The notes beneath the pieces were generated by a model. The model was not told the DNA's origin. It was given only the letters and a program-made list of their open reading frames with translations, and did no database searches. From NCBI RefSeq assembly GCF_947496985.1, contig NZ_CANMEZ010000003.1:124001-188000 (forward strand): a stretch of 64,000 nt of DNA, written 5' to 3'. The DNA is from an uncultured Kordia sp. Its GTDB lineage: Bacteria; Bacteroidota; Bacteroidia; Flavobacteriales; Flavobacteriaceae. Numbering within the stretch: position 1 is the stretch's first letter; each line of letters starts with the position of its first letter. This document shows positions 42,519 through 51,357 of this stretch, piece by piece. Both the position numbers and the translations under genes were made by a program.

Positions 42519-42827
42519 ATGAACAATTTTGAGATTGCAACGAATTCAGATGGACGTGTGGAAGCTTTTTATATTGATGAAGCAAATATGGTGGCGCATA
42601 CTTGGCAAGTAGAAGCTGGAAATAAGTTAGTTTGGTCAGAAGCAAGTGCGCTTTATGGAACAGTAGAAGGCTCCACTGGACCTTTGAAAGAAGCAGTTAG
42701 AGTAACCGCGACAACCAATAACGAAGGACAAATTCAAGTAGTTGCGCTTACTAAGACAGAAGAGTATTTTATATGCTATCAAGTTGATGGTGTATGGAAT
42801 GGTTGGTTTAAAATTGAACAACAATAA
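42519..42827 (+). CDS. Small protein resembling beta-propeller lectin blades
   Basis: 102 residues with no signal peptide. The pattern EIATNSDGRVEAFYIDEANM, then AHTWQVEAGNKLVWSEASALYG, then VTATTNNEGQIQVVALTKTE resembles two blades of PLL/tectonin-type sugar-binding propellers, which normally have five or more. It may form an oligomeric propeller or be a leftover. It stands alone, followed by a long hairpin. Confidence 0.55.
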   Translation: MNNFEIATNSDGRVEAFYIDEANMVAHTWQVEAGNKLVWSEASALYGTVEGSTGPLKEAVRVTATTNNEGQIQVVALTKTEEYFICYQVDGVWNGWFKIEQQ

Positions 42828-42858
42828 TAAGAATACAATAGGATTTAGTTTATTTTTA

Positions 42859-42900
42859 AACAGATGATGGAGAACATTTAGTTGTTCCCTATCATCTGTT
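42859..42900 (+). terminator. Hairpin after the small propeller-like gene
   Basis: AACAGATGAT (42859-42868) pairs perfectly with ATCATCTGTT (42891-42900), with GAACA/TGTTC inside. Only a short T stretch follows, so termination is likely but not certain. Confidence 0.6.
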
Positions 42901-42968
42901 TTGTATTAGTATTCTTGTGTTAATTGATTTTACATCTATTAAATTATCGATTACTCAAAAATGCAAAA

Positions 42969-43372
42969 TTAGTTTTTAATGATTTTAAAGATTGTATTTG
43001 CATTGATCTTTAAAAAATATAGTCCTTTCTTTATATTAGAAAAGTCAATTGCTTTACCATTTTGAATTCTTCCTTGACGAATCAATTTTCCTTCAACACT
43101 GTATAATAAATAGTCTGTGTCAGTTTCAAGTCTACTTATTTTTGAATAGTTTGTAACAGGATTTAGATATGCTACAATTTGTATGTTTTTTCAATTTTCT
43201 GGAACTCTTGCATTGCTATTTCTACCAACATAGCTCGGATTATTTTCAAGAACTACCATTTTGTTAGTGTACTGTCCGTCATTATAATCTCCAGTTGTTA
43301 CTTTTATAGTTTGTGGAGCAGTGTTTTCAATTGTTTGTACAGAAACTGACGGATATTCTTTATAGCGATGCT
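42969..43372 (-). pseudogene. T9SS-secreted protein remnant with in-frame stop
   Basis: The minus strand encodes SVQTIENTAPQTIKVTTGDY ... YVGRNSNARVPEN, a stop codon, then KNIQIVAYLNPVTNYSKIS ... IKKGLYFLKINANTIFKIIKN in the same frame. The last part is a degenerate T9SS sorting domain. The N-terminal region is lost. Confidence 0.7.
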
Positions 43373-43795
43373 AATTCTGTAAATTATATTCATCAAAAAA
43401 ATCAACAAGCAGAAGCAATTTGGTTTGCTGGTGACGATCAGTGGAACTATGTTTCTTACTGGAGAAATACTGAAATTCAATTAATGGCGCTGTTGCCAAT
43501 AGAAATATAGTAATTGATAGTACAAGTATAGGAATGATCATTTTAGGAAGCATTATTTTTCAGTAGAAAACGCATTGAATATCTACCCGAACTCTATTAA
43601 AGATAAACTCCATGTATCTTCTAAAAACCAATACAATCAATAATATTGATAGATGTTTATGGTAAATTAATTTTAGAGCAAGAAACCGTAAACTCACAAA
43701 CACTATCTTTAAATGTATCGAAACTGAGTTCGAAAACCTATTTCTTGAAAATTCAAATAAACAATGCAATACGCATCAAAAAAGTTACCAAATAG
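43313..43795 (+). pseudogene. Second T9SS sorting-domain remnant, frameshifted
   Basis: The plus strand carries VENALNIYPNSIKDKLHVSS up to a stop at 43643. In the next frame it continues with IILIDVYGKLILEQETVNSQ ... YFLKIQINNAIRIKKVTK to the stop at 43795, a T9SS sorting domain split by a +1 shift. Upstream open sequence from about 43313 (VNYIHQKNQQAEAIWFAGDD) may belong to the same dead gene. It lies convergent to the other remnant. Confidence 0.65.
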
Positions 43796-43857
43796 TTAAA
43801 CTGTAGAAAGTTTTCAAAGAAGCTGTATCTTTGCCATTCATTAGAAAACAAAGACAA

Positions 43858-44148
43858 ATGAGTTTAAAAAACGATCCTGAAGCGTTTTATGCAAAACTGA
43901 AAATACAATTAGAAGAAACAACACAATTTCCAACATTATATATGTATAAATTTATTGTTCCTTCAAGTGAAGAAAAAATAAAACAAGTCCACCAAATATT
44001 TGATAACATAGGAGCTGTTATTGATACTAAGAAATCTTCAAAAGGGACATATACAAGTGTTAGTATTACTGTAAATATGAAAAGCGCGGACGCTGTAATT
44101 GAAAAATATAAGGAAGCAAGTGTCGTTGAAGGTATAATTTCTTTATAA
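43858..44148 (+). CDS. DUF493 family protein
   Basis: 96 residues from ATG 43858 (MSLKNDPEAFYAKL); the frame is open upstream but the family starts here. It is a short ferredoxin-like fold with LYMYKFIVPSSEEKIKQV and KGTYTSVSITVNMKSADAVI, typical of YbeD/DUF493. Molecular role unclear. It is the first of three genes leading to murA. Confidence 0.88.
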   Translation: MSLKNDPEAFYAKLKIQLEETTQFPTLYMYKFIVPSSEEKIKQVHQIFDNIGAVIDTKKSSKGTYTSVSITVNMKSADAVIEKYKEASVVEGIISL

Positions 44149-44250
44149 TGAGCGGTGTTTTATAGATTTTTTTACTATTTTGCAATCACAAAATAATCTT
44201 CACAAGAACTTTATTTTACTTCAATATTTACCTTACAAACAAATTTTATT

Positions 44251-44898
44251 TTGATTGACCAGTTAGAGTATAACACAGAGCGTAAACGATTGATTATTCC
44301 TGAGTATGGACGCCATATTCAAAAAATGATCAACCATGCGATAGAAACAGAAGATGTAGAAGAGCGCAATAAAATTGCAAAAGCAATTATTGGCGTTATG
44401 GGGAATTTGCAACCACATTTGCGTGATGTTCCTGATTTTCAGCATAAATTATGGGATCAATTATTCATCATGTCAGATTTTAAACTTGATGTAGAATCTC
44501 CCTACCCAAAACCTTCTCGCGAAGTATTACAAGAGCGTCCTGAACCATTAGGATATCCTCAAAATTTTCCTAAATATCGTTTCTATGGAAATAATATCAA
44601 GCGAATGATTGATATTGCTAATAGTTGGGAAGAAGGAGAAATGAAGGAAGCTTTAGAGTTTGCAATTGCAAACCACATGAAGAAATGTTATCTCAATTGG
44701 AACAAAGATACTGTTGAAGATTATGTGATTTTTAAACATTTACTTGAATTAAGTAATGGAAAAATTGATTTAGCTCCAAAAGAAGAAAGTTTATCAGATG
44801 CTTCAAATCTTATGAAGCAAAAGAAAAAGTTTTCTAACAACAATAGCAAAAATCAACAACGAAATAATAAAAATCGTAACAACAGAAAACGTTACTAA
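44251..44898 (+). CDS. DUF4290 domain protein
   Basis: 215 residues starting with TTG at 44251; the DUF4290 family opening (x-NTERKRLIIPEYGRHIQKMI) lies at residues 8-27 and no ATG exists nearby, so the TTG start is accepted. The helical domain fills 10-175. The tail is a low-complexity Asn/Lys/Arg run (NNNSKNQQRNNKNRNNRKRY) that suggests RNA or membrane-surface contact. It immediately precedes murA (21 bases), an arrangement common in Flavobacteriia. Confidence 0.88.
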   Translation: MIDQLEYNTERKRLIIPEYGRHIQKMINHAIETEDVEERNKIAKAIIGVMGNLQPHLRDVPDFQHKLWDQLFIMSDFKLDVESPYPKPSREVLQERPEPLGYPQNFPKYRFYGNNIKRMIDIANSWEEGEMKEALEFAIANHMKKCYLNWNKDTVEDYVIFKHLLELSNGKIDLAPKEESLSDASNLMKQKKKFSNNNSKNQQRNNKNRNNRKRY

Positions 44899-44919
44899 CA
44901 AAATTCATTACTATATTTT

Positions 44920-46227
44920 ATGGGGACTTTTAAGATTGAAGGTGGTCATCAGCTAAAAGGAAGTATTCAACCGCAAGGAGCAAAAAACGAAGCACTTCAA
45001 ATATTATGTGCTGTATTGTTAACTCCTGAAAGAGTTACAATTAGTAACATTCCTGATATTGTTGATGTGAATAAATTAATCATGCTTTTAGGAAACTTAG
45101 GTGTGAAAATTCAAAAAAATGGACCAGGTTCGTATACATTTCAATCAGATGATATCAATCTAAAATATTTAGAATCTGAGCAATTTAAAGAAGAAGGACG
45201 CGGATTACGTGGGTCAATTATGATTGTTGGACCACTATTGGCACGTTTTGGAAAAGGATACATTCCGAAGCCAGGTGGAGATAAAATTGGAAGACGACGA
45301 TTAGATACGCATTTTGAAGGTTTTATTAAACTAGGCGCTAAGTTCAGATATAACAGAGAAGATTATTTCTACGGTGTAGAAGCAAAAAAACTGCAAGGAA
45401 CATACATGCTTTTAGATGAAGCATCTGTGACAGGAACTGCAAATATAGTGATGGCTGCTGTGTTGGCAGAAGGAACAACAACTATTTACAATGCTGCTTG
45501 TGAACCTTATTTACAACAATTATGTAAAATGCTAAATAGAATGGGAGCAAACATTAAAGGTGTTGGTTCTAATTTATTAGTAATTGAAGGTGTTGAACAA
45601 TTAGGTGGAACTGAACATAGAATGCTTCCAGATATGATTGAAATTGGAAGTTGGATTGGTTTGGCAGCTATGACACGAAGTGAATTAACAATTAAAAATG
45701 TTAGTTGGGACGATTTAGGTCAGATTCCAGATGTATTCAGAAAATTAGGGATCACTGTTGAACGTAAAGGTGATGATATTTATGTGCCAGCTCACAAAGA
45801 TGGATATGAAATTCAAAACTATATTGACGGATCAATTTTAACAATATCTGATGCTCCTTGGCCAGGATTTACACCAGATTTATTAAGTATTATTCTTGTT
45901 GTAGCAACACAAGCACGCGGAAGTGTATTAGTACACCAAAAAATGTTTGAAAGTCGTTTATTCTTTGTAGATAAATTGATTGACATGGGCGCAAAAATTA
46001 TTCTTTGCGATCCGCATAGAGCAAGCGTCATAGGACATGATTTTAAATCGCAATTAAAATCTACAACAATGGTTTCTCCTGACATTAGAGCTGGAATTTC
46101 ATTATTAATTGCAGCATTATCGGCAAAAGGAACATCTACTATTCATAATATTGAACAAATAGATAGAGGTTACGAAAACATTGACGAACGTTTACGTGCT
46201 ATAGGGGCAAAAATTGTTCGATTATAA
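44920..46227 (+). CDS. murA: UDP-N-acetylglucosamine 1-carboxyvinyltransferase
   Basis: 435 residues. It catalyses the first committed step of peptidoglycan synthesis (enolpyruvyl transfer to UDP-GlcNAc). It has the EPSP-synthase fold with the opening HQLKGSIQPQGAKNEALQIL, GRRRLDTHFEGF and PWPGFTPDLLSI. In the catalytic loop region the usual Cys of PGGCAIG is not evident: GYIPKPGGDKIGRRRLD has Asp at that position, the naturally fosfomycin-resistant form known from some bacteria. Confidence 0.93.
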   Translation: MGTFKIEGGHQLKGSIQPQGAKNEALQILCAVLLTPERVTISNIPDIVDVNKLIMLLGNLGVKIQKNGPGSYTFQSDDINLKYLESEQFKEEGRGLRGSIMIVGPLLARFGKGYIPKPGGDKIGRRRLDTHFEGFIKLGAKFRYNREDYFYGVEAKKLQGTYMLLDEASVTGTANIVMAAVLAEGTTTIYNAACEPYLQQLCKMLNRMGANIKGVGSNLLVIEGVEQLGGTEHRMLPDMIEIGSWIGLAAMTRSELTIKNVSWDDLGQIPDVFRKLGITVERKGDDIYVPAHKDGYEIQNYIDGSILTISDAPWPGFTPDLLSIILVVATQARGSVLVHQKMFESRLFFVDKLIDMGAKIILCDPHRASVIGHDFKSQLKSTTMVSPDIRAGISLLIAALSAKGTSTIHNIEQIDRGYENIDERLRAIGAKIVRL

Positions 46228-46251
46228 TTTAGAGAATCTCACAAAAATATA

Positions 46252-46287
46252 AAATGAATTATCATGTATGTGGTAATTCATTTTTTT
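46252..46287 (+). terminator. Terminator of murA
   Basis: AAATGAATTA (46252-46261) pairs with TAATTCATTT (46274-46283), ending in a T run before the convergent OmpA gene. Confidence 0.85.
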
Positions 46288-46302
46288 ATGTTACAAAACG
46301 AT

Positions 46303-47136
46303 TTAATTTTTTGTAATCATAATTTCAACGCGCCTATTAGAACTACGATCACGGCGACCTCTTTCGGGAAAGTATAAAGGTGCAGTAAATGCATATCCCT
46401 TATATGTTAAACGTTCCTTTGAAACACCTCTACTGATGAGGTATTTATACACAAAACGTGCTCTGTCAACAGAAAGCGTTATAGTTCCTGTATCGCTATT
46501 CAATGCATCTGAATCATCATCGCCACCACAACAAACATGTCCTTGTATTTCGATATGAACATTTCGATTGCGTCTTAAAAACTGAACTAACCTTTCCAAT
46601 TGTTTTTTAGAAGATTTAATAAGCGTTACTCTTCCTGTTTTAAAATTAATTTTTCCTAATTCATATGATTTTCCTATTTCAAGTTTATTGACGGGAATTG
46701 CGTAAATATTTTGTTTTCGTTTTGTGATTTTTGGTTTATGATCATTCTTAGAAATAATCACCGAAACTTTACGATGTTTTTTAACACCTATACGTTCATT
46801 TTTTTTAGCATCAGCAGGAAGTTCTCCTTTAGCTTCCTTTTTTATACTATTTATTAAAGATGTATATGATGTTTCTAAATAGTCAGATACTGCAATTGCT
46901 CTATTTTTTGATAATTCTAAATTGAAGTTTTCTGTATCTACAAAATCTGTGTATCCTTTAATGAGAAAATTATAAGTGTCTGTTGTATCTAAAGTAGCTA
47001 TTTGATCATTAATTGCTTTTTCATGTGCTTTAGACAACGTAAACTTGCCTAGATCAAAATAAATATCGAACTCAACATTTTGTGCTTGACAAAATGAGAG
47101 GGTGAAAAAAAATATAAGAAGAGGCAATAGTTTCAT
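46303..47136 (-). CDS. Envelope protein with two OmpA-like domains
   Basis: 277 residues with a signal peptide (MKLLPLLIFFFTLSFCQAQ). The first OmpA-like half (FDIYFDLGKFTLSKAHEKAI ... LSKNRAIAVSDYL) is joined by a lysine-rich linker to a second (INFKTGRVTLIKSSKKQLER ... SVDRARFVYKYLISRGV ... NRRVEIMI). The second half contains CCGGDDDSD between strands. OmpA domains bind peptidoglycan, so it probably links the outer membrane to the wall. Two domains in tandem without a barrel is less common. Confidence 0.85.
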   Translation of the reverse strand: MKLLPLLIFFFTLSFCQAQNVEFDIYFDLGKFTLSKAHEKAINDQIATLDTTDTYNFLIKGYTDFVDTENFNLELSKNRAIAVSDYLETSYTSLINSIKKEAKGELPADAKKNERIGVKKHRKVSVIISKNDHKPKITKRKQNIYAIPVNKLEIGKSYELGKINFKTGRVTLIKSSKKQLERLVQFLRRNRNVHIEIQGHVCCGGDDDSDALNSDTGTITLSVDRARFVYKYLISRGVSKERLTYKGYAFTAPLYFPERGRRDRSSNRRVEIMITKN

Positions 47137-47172
47137 TTATGATATATTTGGGACTAATAAGGTACAAAATTA

Positions 47173-47211
47173 AACCAAAAAAAGGATAACTAAATAAATA
47201 GTTATCCTTTT
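47173..47211 (-). terminator. Terminator of the fasciclin gene
   Basis: The 13-base arms 47180-47192 and 47199-47211 (core AAGGATAACTA) are perfect complements with a 6-base loop. On the minus strand a T run follows. Confidence 0.9.
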
Positions 47212-47238
47212 GTGTTTTAAAATAAGTTGGACTCACTC

Positions 47239-48201
47239 TTAATTTAAGTCCGGTAAAATAACCTTGTTAACAACATGAATTACACCATTCACTGCCTGAA
47301 CATCAGTAACAATAATGTCACCGGTTCTATCGTTTAAGTCGGTGAAGCTTGCTCCATCAACCGTATTTATTGTAAAATTATCTCCTAATGTATTTACTGT
47401 CATACCATCAGTTAATGTTCCAGCTAAAACATTTGCACCACTTACTACGTGTGTATTTAAAGTAGCTTCTAATGTAGCTGTTGCAATATCGCCAAGTGAC
47501 ATTACACCTAATTCTGTCAATAGGTCACCAAAGGCTGCATCTGTTGGTGCAAAAACCGTAAACGGAGCTGGTGTTCCTGTAGTAGAAAGTGTGGATACAT
47601 ATGTAAAAGTATTTTCTCTTGTTAAAGCTTGAACCAAAATTCCAAATGTAGAATCGGCAGTTGCAAATGTTACAACTGTTGGTAAGCCAATAACACTACT
47701 TACTGCATGAATAATACCATTATCTACTGAAATATCTGGAGTTGTAACAGAAGATTGTCCGTTAAGCGATACGCCAGAAGCTGTATTCACATACATGTTC
47801 AAATTGTTACCTGTAGTAGCTTCTTCAGCAAGTGTTTCAATGTATCCAGTACTTAAAGATGCTGCATTATTAGTACCGCTAACTACATGGTTCAATAGTA
47901 CTTGCGTTAGTAAAGATGTTGGTACTTCATCAAGATTTGCAAAGTTGTTAGCAGCCAAAAAAGCATCAAAAGCAGCATTATTTGGAGCAAATACTGTGTA
48001 TTCAGTTGTTCCTGCTAATACTGAGGTTAAATTAGCTCTTTGTAAAGCAGCTAATAAGGAGCTGTAGTCAGAGTTTGCACTTACAAAATCTGCGATGGTG
48101 TTACTAGCGGCTGCTACGCTATTATCATCATCACTACACGAAGTTATAGTGAACAATGAAATGACGATAGCCATTAGGATGGATGTTGTTTTCTTTTTCA
48201 T
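47239..48201 (-). CDS. Lipoprotein with two fasciclin (FAS1) domains
   Basis: Starts at ATG 48201 (MKKKTTSILMAI), with the lipobox ITSC. Two FAS1 domains follow, each with the H1/H2 boxes: TVFAPNNAAFDAFLAAN and VLLNHVVSGTN in the first, TVFAPTDAAFGDLLTEL and TLNTHVVSGAN in the second. It ends GVIHVVNKVILP. FAS1 proteins mediate adhesion. The gene sits downstream of a perfect copy of the photolyase-cluster operator (48241-48276) and has a candidate -7 box TATCTTTG (48229-48236, minus). Confidence 0.92.
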   Translation of the reverse strand: MKKKTTSILMAIVISLFTITSCSDDDNSVAAASNTIADFVSANSDYSSLLAALQRANLTSVLAGTTEYTVFAPNNAAFDAFLAANNFANLDEVPTSLLTQVLLNHVVSGTNNAASLSTGYIETLAEEATTGNNLNMYVNTASGVSLNGQSSVTTPDISVDNGIIHAVSSVIGLPTVVTFATADSTFGILVQALTRENTFTYVSTLSTTGTPAPFTVFAPTDAAFGDLLTELGVMSLGDIATATLEATLNTHVVSGANVLAGTLTDGMTVNTLGDNFTINTVDGASFTDLNDRTGDIIVTDVQAVNGVIHVVNKVILPDLN

Positions 48202-48240
48202 AACAATTTTTTTATTTAACGATCGAAACAAAGATAATTA

Positions 48241-48276
48241 TTTTGTTTAAATATTTTAGATAATGATTAAACAAAA
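48241..48276 (-). promoter_or_regulatory. Operator-like inverted repeat ahead of fasciclin
   Basis: TTTTGTTTAA (48241-48250), exactly 16 bases, then TTAAACAAAA (48267-48276): a perfect 10-bp inverted repeat, extending to 13 bp. A candidate -7 box follows 4 bases away on the minus strand. The same arms and spacing occur at 52276-52311 and 58615-58650. Confidence 0.65.
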
Positions 48277-48329
48277 TAAGTTAATTGTTTGTTAAAATGA
48301 TTTAAATGTTAAACAAAAAGGAATTGCCA

Positions 48330-49631
48330 TTAATTGTTAATCCCATGTTTATAGGCTGTCAAGCAGCGTTCTCTAGCAAATTTATGATCTACAATAGGAG
48401 TAGGATAGGTGAGCTCTTGATAATCAGGAACCCACGTTTTAATGTATTCGTGTGCTTTATCAAACTTTTGGACTTGTGATGTTGGATTAAATATTCTAAA
48501 GTATGGAGCAGAATCACAACCTGTTCCTGCAACCCATTGCCAGTTTCCAACATTTTGAGCTAAATCGAAATCAAGCAGTTTTTTTGCAAAATATGCTTCT
48601 CCCCATTTCCAATCAATTAATAAATGTTTACACAAAAAGCTAGCAGTTACCATGCGAACTCTATTATGCATATAACCAGATTCATTCAATTCGCGCATGC
48701 CAGCATCTACTATTGGATATCCAGTTTTTCCTTCGCACCAAGCTTTGAAATCATTTTCATTATTTCTCCATGTGATCCCATCATATTTAGATTTAAAATT
48801 GTGTGTGACTGATTTTGGGAAATGCCAAAGAATCTGCATGAAAAATTCGCGCCAAATCAATTCTTTCAAAAATGTATTGTTTTCAGATTTCAATCCTTCC
48901 TGAGCACATTTTCGAACGCTAATTGTACCAAAACGCAAATGTGGGCTTAACTTTGAAGTTCCTGCTATTGCAGGAAAATTTCGTGTTTCTTCATATGCAT
49001 CAATAATTGTTTTCGTCATAGTATGAGGAATCACTTTGATGCTTGAAGTTGTAAATCTAATAGCTTCCAATGATGGGAAATCAACTGTTATTTTTGCAAA
49101 ATTTTTATAATGATCAACGCAATTAATACTTGTGTACATATTTAATGTTAAGTTTGCCAACCATTTTTTAGAATATGGAGTATATATTGTATATGGTTTT
49201 CCATCTGCTTTTACAATTTCGTCACGCTCAAAAATTACTTGATCTTTAAACGTTTTAAATTCAATATTCTGTGACGATAAAAATGTATCTACTTCTTTAT
49301 CTCTAGCTATTGCATATGGTTCATAATCACGATTTGTATATACAGCTGAAATATTATATGTGTTTATCAATTGCTTCATAACCTCAATAGGCTTTCCATG
49401 TTTTACTATAAGCGAAGAACCTAATTTTGAGAGTGTATTATGTATGTTTTGTAATTCATCATGAATAAAATTTACACGTGCATCATCTTTTGGTAATTTA
49501 TCCAAAATGTTTTGATCAAATATAAATAGTGGAATTACTTTTTTACCAGTTAATAAAGCGTTATATAGTCCGATATTATCTTCAATTCGCAAATCTCTAC
49601 GATGCCAAAAAAGTATGTAGTTATCCTTCAT
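48330..49631 (-). CDS. Class I CPD photolyase (deoxyribodipyrimidine photolyase)
   Basis: Light-driven repair of cyclobutane pyrimidine dimers. The start at ATG 49631 (MKDNYILFWHRRDLRIEDN) overlaps the upstream SRPBCC gene by 11 bases. The antenna domain opens with that segment. The FAD domain shows LSPHLRFGTISVR, WREFFMQILWHFP, GYPIVDAGMRELNESGYMHNR and GNWQWVAGTGCDSAPYFRIFNP. It is the last gene of the folE-hyp-SDR-TspO-SRPBCC operon. Confidence 0.93.
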   Translation of the reverse strand: MKDNYILFWHRRDLRIEDNIGLYNALLTGKKVIPLFIFDQNILDKLPKDDARVNFIHDELQNIHNTLSKLGSSLIVKHGKPIEVMKQLINTYNISAVYTNRDYEPYAIARDKEVDTFLSSQNIEFKTFKDQVIFERDEIVKADGKPYTIYTPYSKKWLANLTLNMYTSINCVDHYKNFAKITVDFPSLEAIRFTTSSIKVIPHTMTKTIIDAYEETRNFPAIAGTSKLSPHLRFGTISVRKCAQEGLKSENNTFLKELIWREFFMQILWHFPKSVTHNFKSKYDGITWRNNENDFKAWCEGKTGYPIVDAGMRELNESGYMHNRVRMVTASFLCKHLLIDWKWGEAYFAKKLLDFDLAQNVGNWQWVAGTGCDSAPYFRIFNPTSQVQKFDKAHEYIKTWVPDYQELTYPTPIVDHKFARERCLTAYKHGINN

Positions 49632-50109
49632 ACGTTCCAAATAATTCAGTTAATTTTCTAGTTCTATATTCAAATATTTCTTTCAATTTTGGTTTTACAA
49701 TTATTGGATGTACTAACCTACCAAGAAAACCAAGAGGTATTTTATAATCTATAATATCTTCCATTTCAACTCCGCCAGGAATTTCTCTTATAAAATGTTT
49801 ATGATGCCACATTGTATAAGGCCCAAAACGTTGTTCGTCTACAAAATAATGTTGATGTTTTACATGTGTAATTTCGGTAACCCAATGTGTTTTTATGTTG
49901 AGAATTGGTGTTACAATATATTGTATAATTTGGCCTGGATACATCGGTCCGATATTTTCTGTAAGAATATCAAAACTCATATAATCAGGAGTAATTGTTT
50001 TTAAGTTTTTTGGATTCGATAAAAAATCCCATGCCTTTTCAAGAGATATGGGAAAGTTTTGTGTACTGTGCAATCGATATACAATTCCTTTGGTACTAAA
50101 TTTTTGCAT
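49621..50109 (-). CDS. SRPBCC family protein of the photolyase cluster
   Basis: 162 residues. It opens with VYRLHSTQNFPISLEKAWDFLSNPKNLKTITPDYM, the helix-grip start of SRPBCC proteins. DPF-like segments VDEQRFGPYTMWHHKHF and IDYKIPLGFLGRLVHP follow. Cyclase/coenzyme Q-binding relatives are often found beside photolyase genes in Flavobacteriia, but the ligand is unknown. It is 5 bases from TspO and overlaps the photolyase. Confidence 0.85.
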   Translation of the reverse strand: MQKFSTKGIVYRLHSTQNFPISLEKAWDFLSNPKNLKTITPDYMSFDILTENIGPMYPGQIIQYIVTPILNIKTHWVTEITHVKHQHYFVDEQRFGPYTMWHHKHFIREIPGGVEMEDIIDYKIPLGFLGRLVHPIIVKPKLKEIFEYRTRKLTELFGTYEG

Positions 50110-50114
50110 GTGTT

Positions 50115-50576
50115 CTAATTATTAAACAAAATATAGCCGTTTAAAGAATTGGCAACAACCAACCATATGATGTAAGGTATTATAAATAGGGTGAATTTTT
50201 TTAATTCAGATTTAAAATTGAATGCGATAAACGATACGGTCATTAGTAATATAACCAAGTTTATCATTCCCATAGTAACTAAATGTTGATTAAAGAAAAG
50301 ATAATTCCAGCTTACATTTAAGACAAATTGTATTGCAAAAAGAATAAAAATTAATTGTTTGTTTTTTACTTCAAAAAGTTTTGCCATATAAATAGAAAAA
50401 CAAATCATTATCGTAGTCCAAGCAAAACCAAAAAACCAGCCTGGTGGTGTCCAAGGTGCTTTTTCTAATCCTACATACCACGATGCATTTGGTCCATCAT
50501 TCATAAGAATTATTCCTATGCCTAATGCACTGAAATTGATGATTAGGAATAGTACAAGTCGAATAAAAAATTTCAT
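50115..50576 (-). CDS. TspO/MBR family tryptophan-rich sensory protein
   Basis: 153 residues with five hydrophobic helices. The family motif is WYVGLEKAPWTPPGWFFGFAWTTIM in the first loop, and WNYLFF lies in the later helices. TspO proteins bind porphyrins and are linked to oxygen and light responses. Its place beside two photolyases fits a light/oxidative-stress theme. It is 3 bases from the preceding SDR gene. Confidence 0.92.
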   Translation of the reverse strand: MKFFIRLVLFLIINFSALGIGIILMNDGPNASWYVGLEKAPWTPPGWFFGFAWTTIMICFSIYMAKLFEVKNKQLIFILFAIQFVLNVSWNYLFFNQHLVTMGMINLVILLMTVSFIAFNFKSELKKFTLFIIPYIIWLVVANSLNGYILFNN

Positions 50577-50579
50577 AGA

Positions 50580-51263
50580 TTATAATTTTAGACTTACAAT
50601 TCCACAATCAATTGTGAAAATTTGCCCAGAAACTGAGCGTGATTTATCCGAGATTAAAAAGTCGGCCATATCAGCGACTTCTTGTGGTTCTAAAAATTTC
50701 TTCAAAGGATGGCGTTCTGTTATATTTTCGATCATTTTATCATTACGTAATAACTTACTTGCTAAATCGGTGTTTGTAATTGTTGGTGCAATTGCATTTA
50801 CTCTAATAGTTGGAGCAAACTCAGCAGCCAAAGATTTTACTAAACCTTCTATTGCAGATTTTGCGGCAGAAATGCTCGCATGAAAAGGCATTCCAAGTTT
50901 TGTAGCTACAGTACTAAATAATACAATATTAGGATTATTTCCATTCTTTAATACAGGTAAATACTTTTGAATTGCTTTTACTGCACCAATCACATTGATT
51001 TCATAATCATTTTTGAAATCGTCAATTTTTAAACGTGAAATGGGTTTCAAATTGATACTTCCTGGACAGTATACTAATGCGTCAATAGTATCTATAGCGG
51101 GAAGTTCGTCAGTTAAAATATCACAACTGTAATGCGTGAAGTTAGGATGATTAATTTCTGGATTAGAACGACTAATATTAATTACATTATGGTTTACTAA
51201 TTGAGATGTTACAATAGCAGCACCAATACCTTTACTTCCTCCAATTACAAGTATGTTTTTCAT
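50580..51263 (-). CDS. SDR family oxidoreductase
   Basis: Starts at ATG 51263 (MKNILVIGGSKGIGAAIV); the open frame upstream lacks the Rossmann start. It has the NADP-binding GGSKGIG, the catalytic Ser region LFSTVATKLGMPFHASISAAKSAI (the normal Tyr position reads FHASISAAK, with His-Ala in place of Y-x-x-x-K, so the catalytic Tyr appears lost while the Lys remains) and a C-terminal GQIFTIDCGI. Activity is therefore uncertain. It follows a strong hairpin at 51299-51333 and is 3 bases from TspO. Confidence 0.82.
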   Translation of the reverse strand: MKNILVIGGSKGIGAAIVTSQLVNHNVINISRSNPEINHPNFTHYSCDILTDELPAIDTIDALVYCPGSINLKPISRLKIDDFKNDYEINVIGAVKAIQKYLPVLKNGNNPNIVLFSTVATKLGMPFHASISAAKSAIEGLVKSLAAEFAPTIRVNAIAPTITNTDLASKLLRNDKMIENITERHPLKKFLEPQEVADMADFLISDKSRSVSGQIFTIDCGIVSLKL

Positions 51264-51298
51264 ATGTTTGGTTAGTTTTTTAACAATATAAACGTATG

Positions 51299-51333
51299 AT
51301 AATGCTAACAATAATTAGTACTGTTAGCATTAT
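51299..51333. repeat. 12-bp perfect hairpin between the 67-residue gene and SDR
   Basis: ATAATGCTAACA (51299-51310) and TGTTAGCATTAT (51322-51333) are exact complements with an 11-base loop. No T run follows on the minus strand, so it may tune expression between the folE and SDR halves of the operon. Confidence 0.8.
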
Positions 51334-51357
51334 TACGTTATAGATTTGAGGGATATT

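Noticed and set aside
50110-50130. TTTTGTTTAA half-site ahead of the SRPBCC gene as a fourth operator of the photolyase regulon
   Set aside because: The second arm is missing at the 16-base distance, and the half-site lies in the coding end of TspO.
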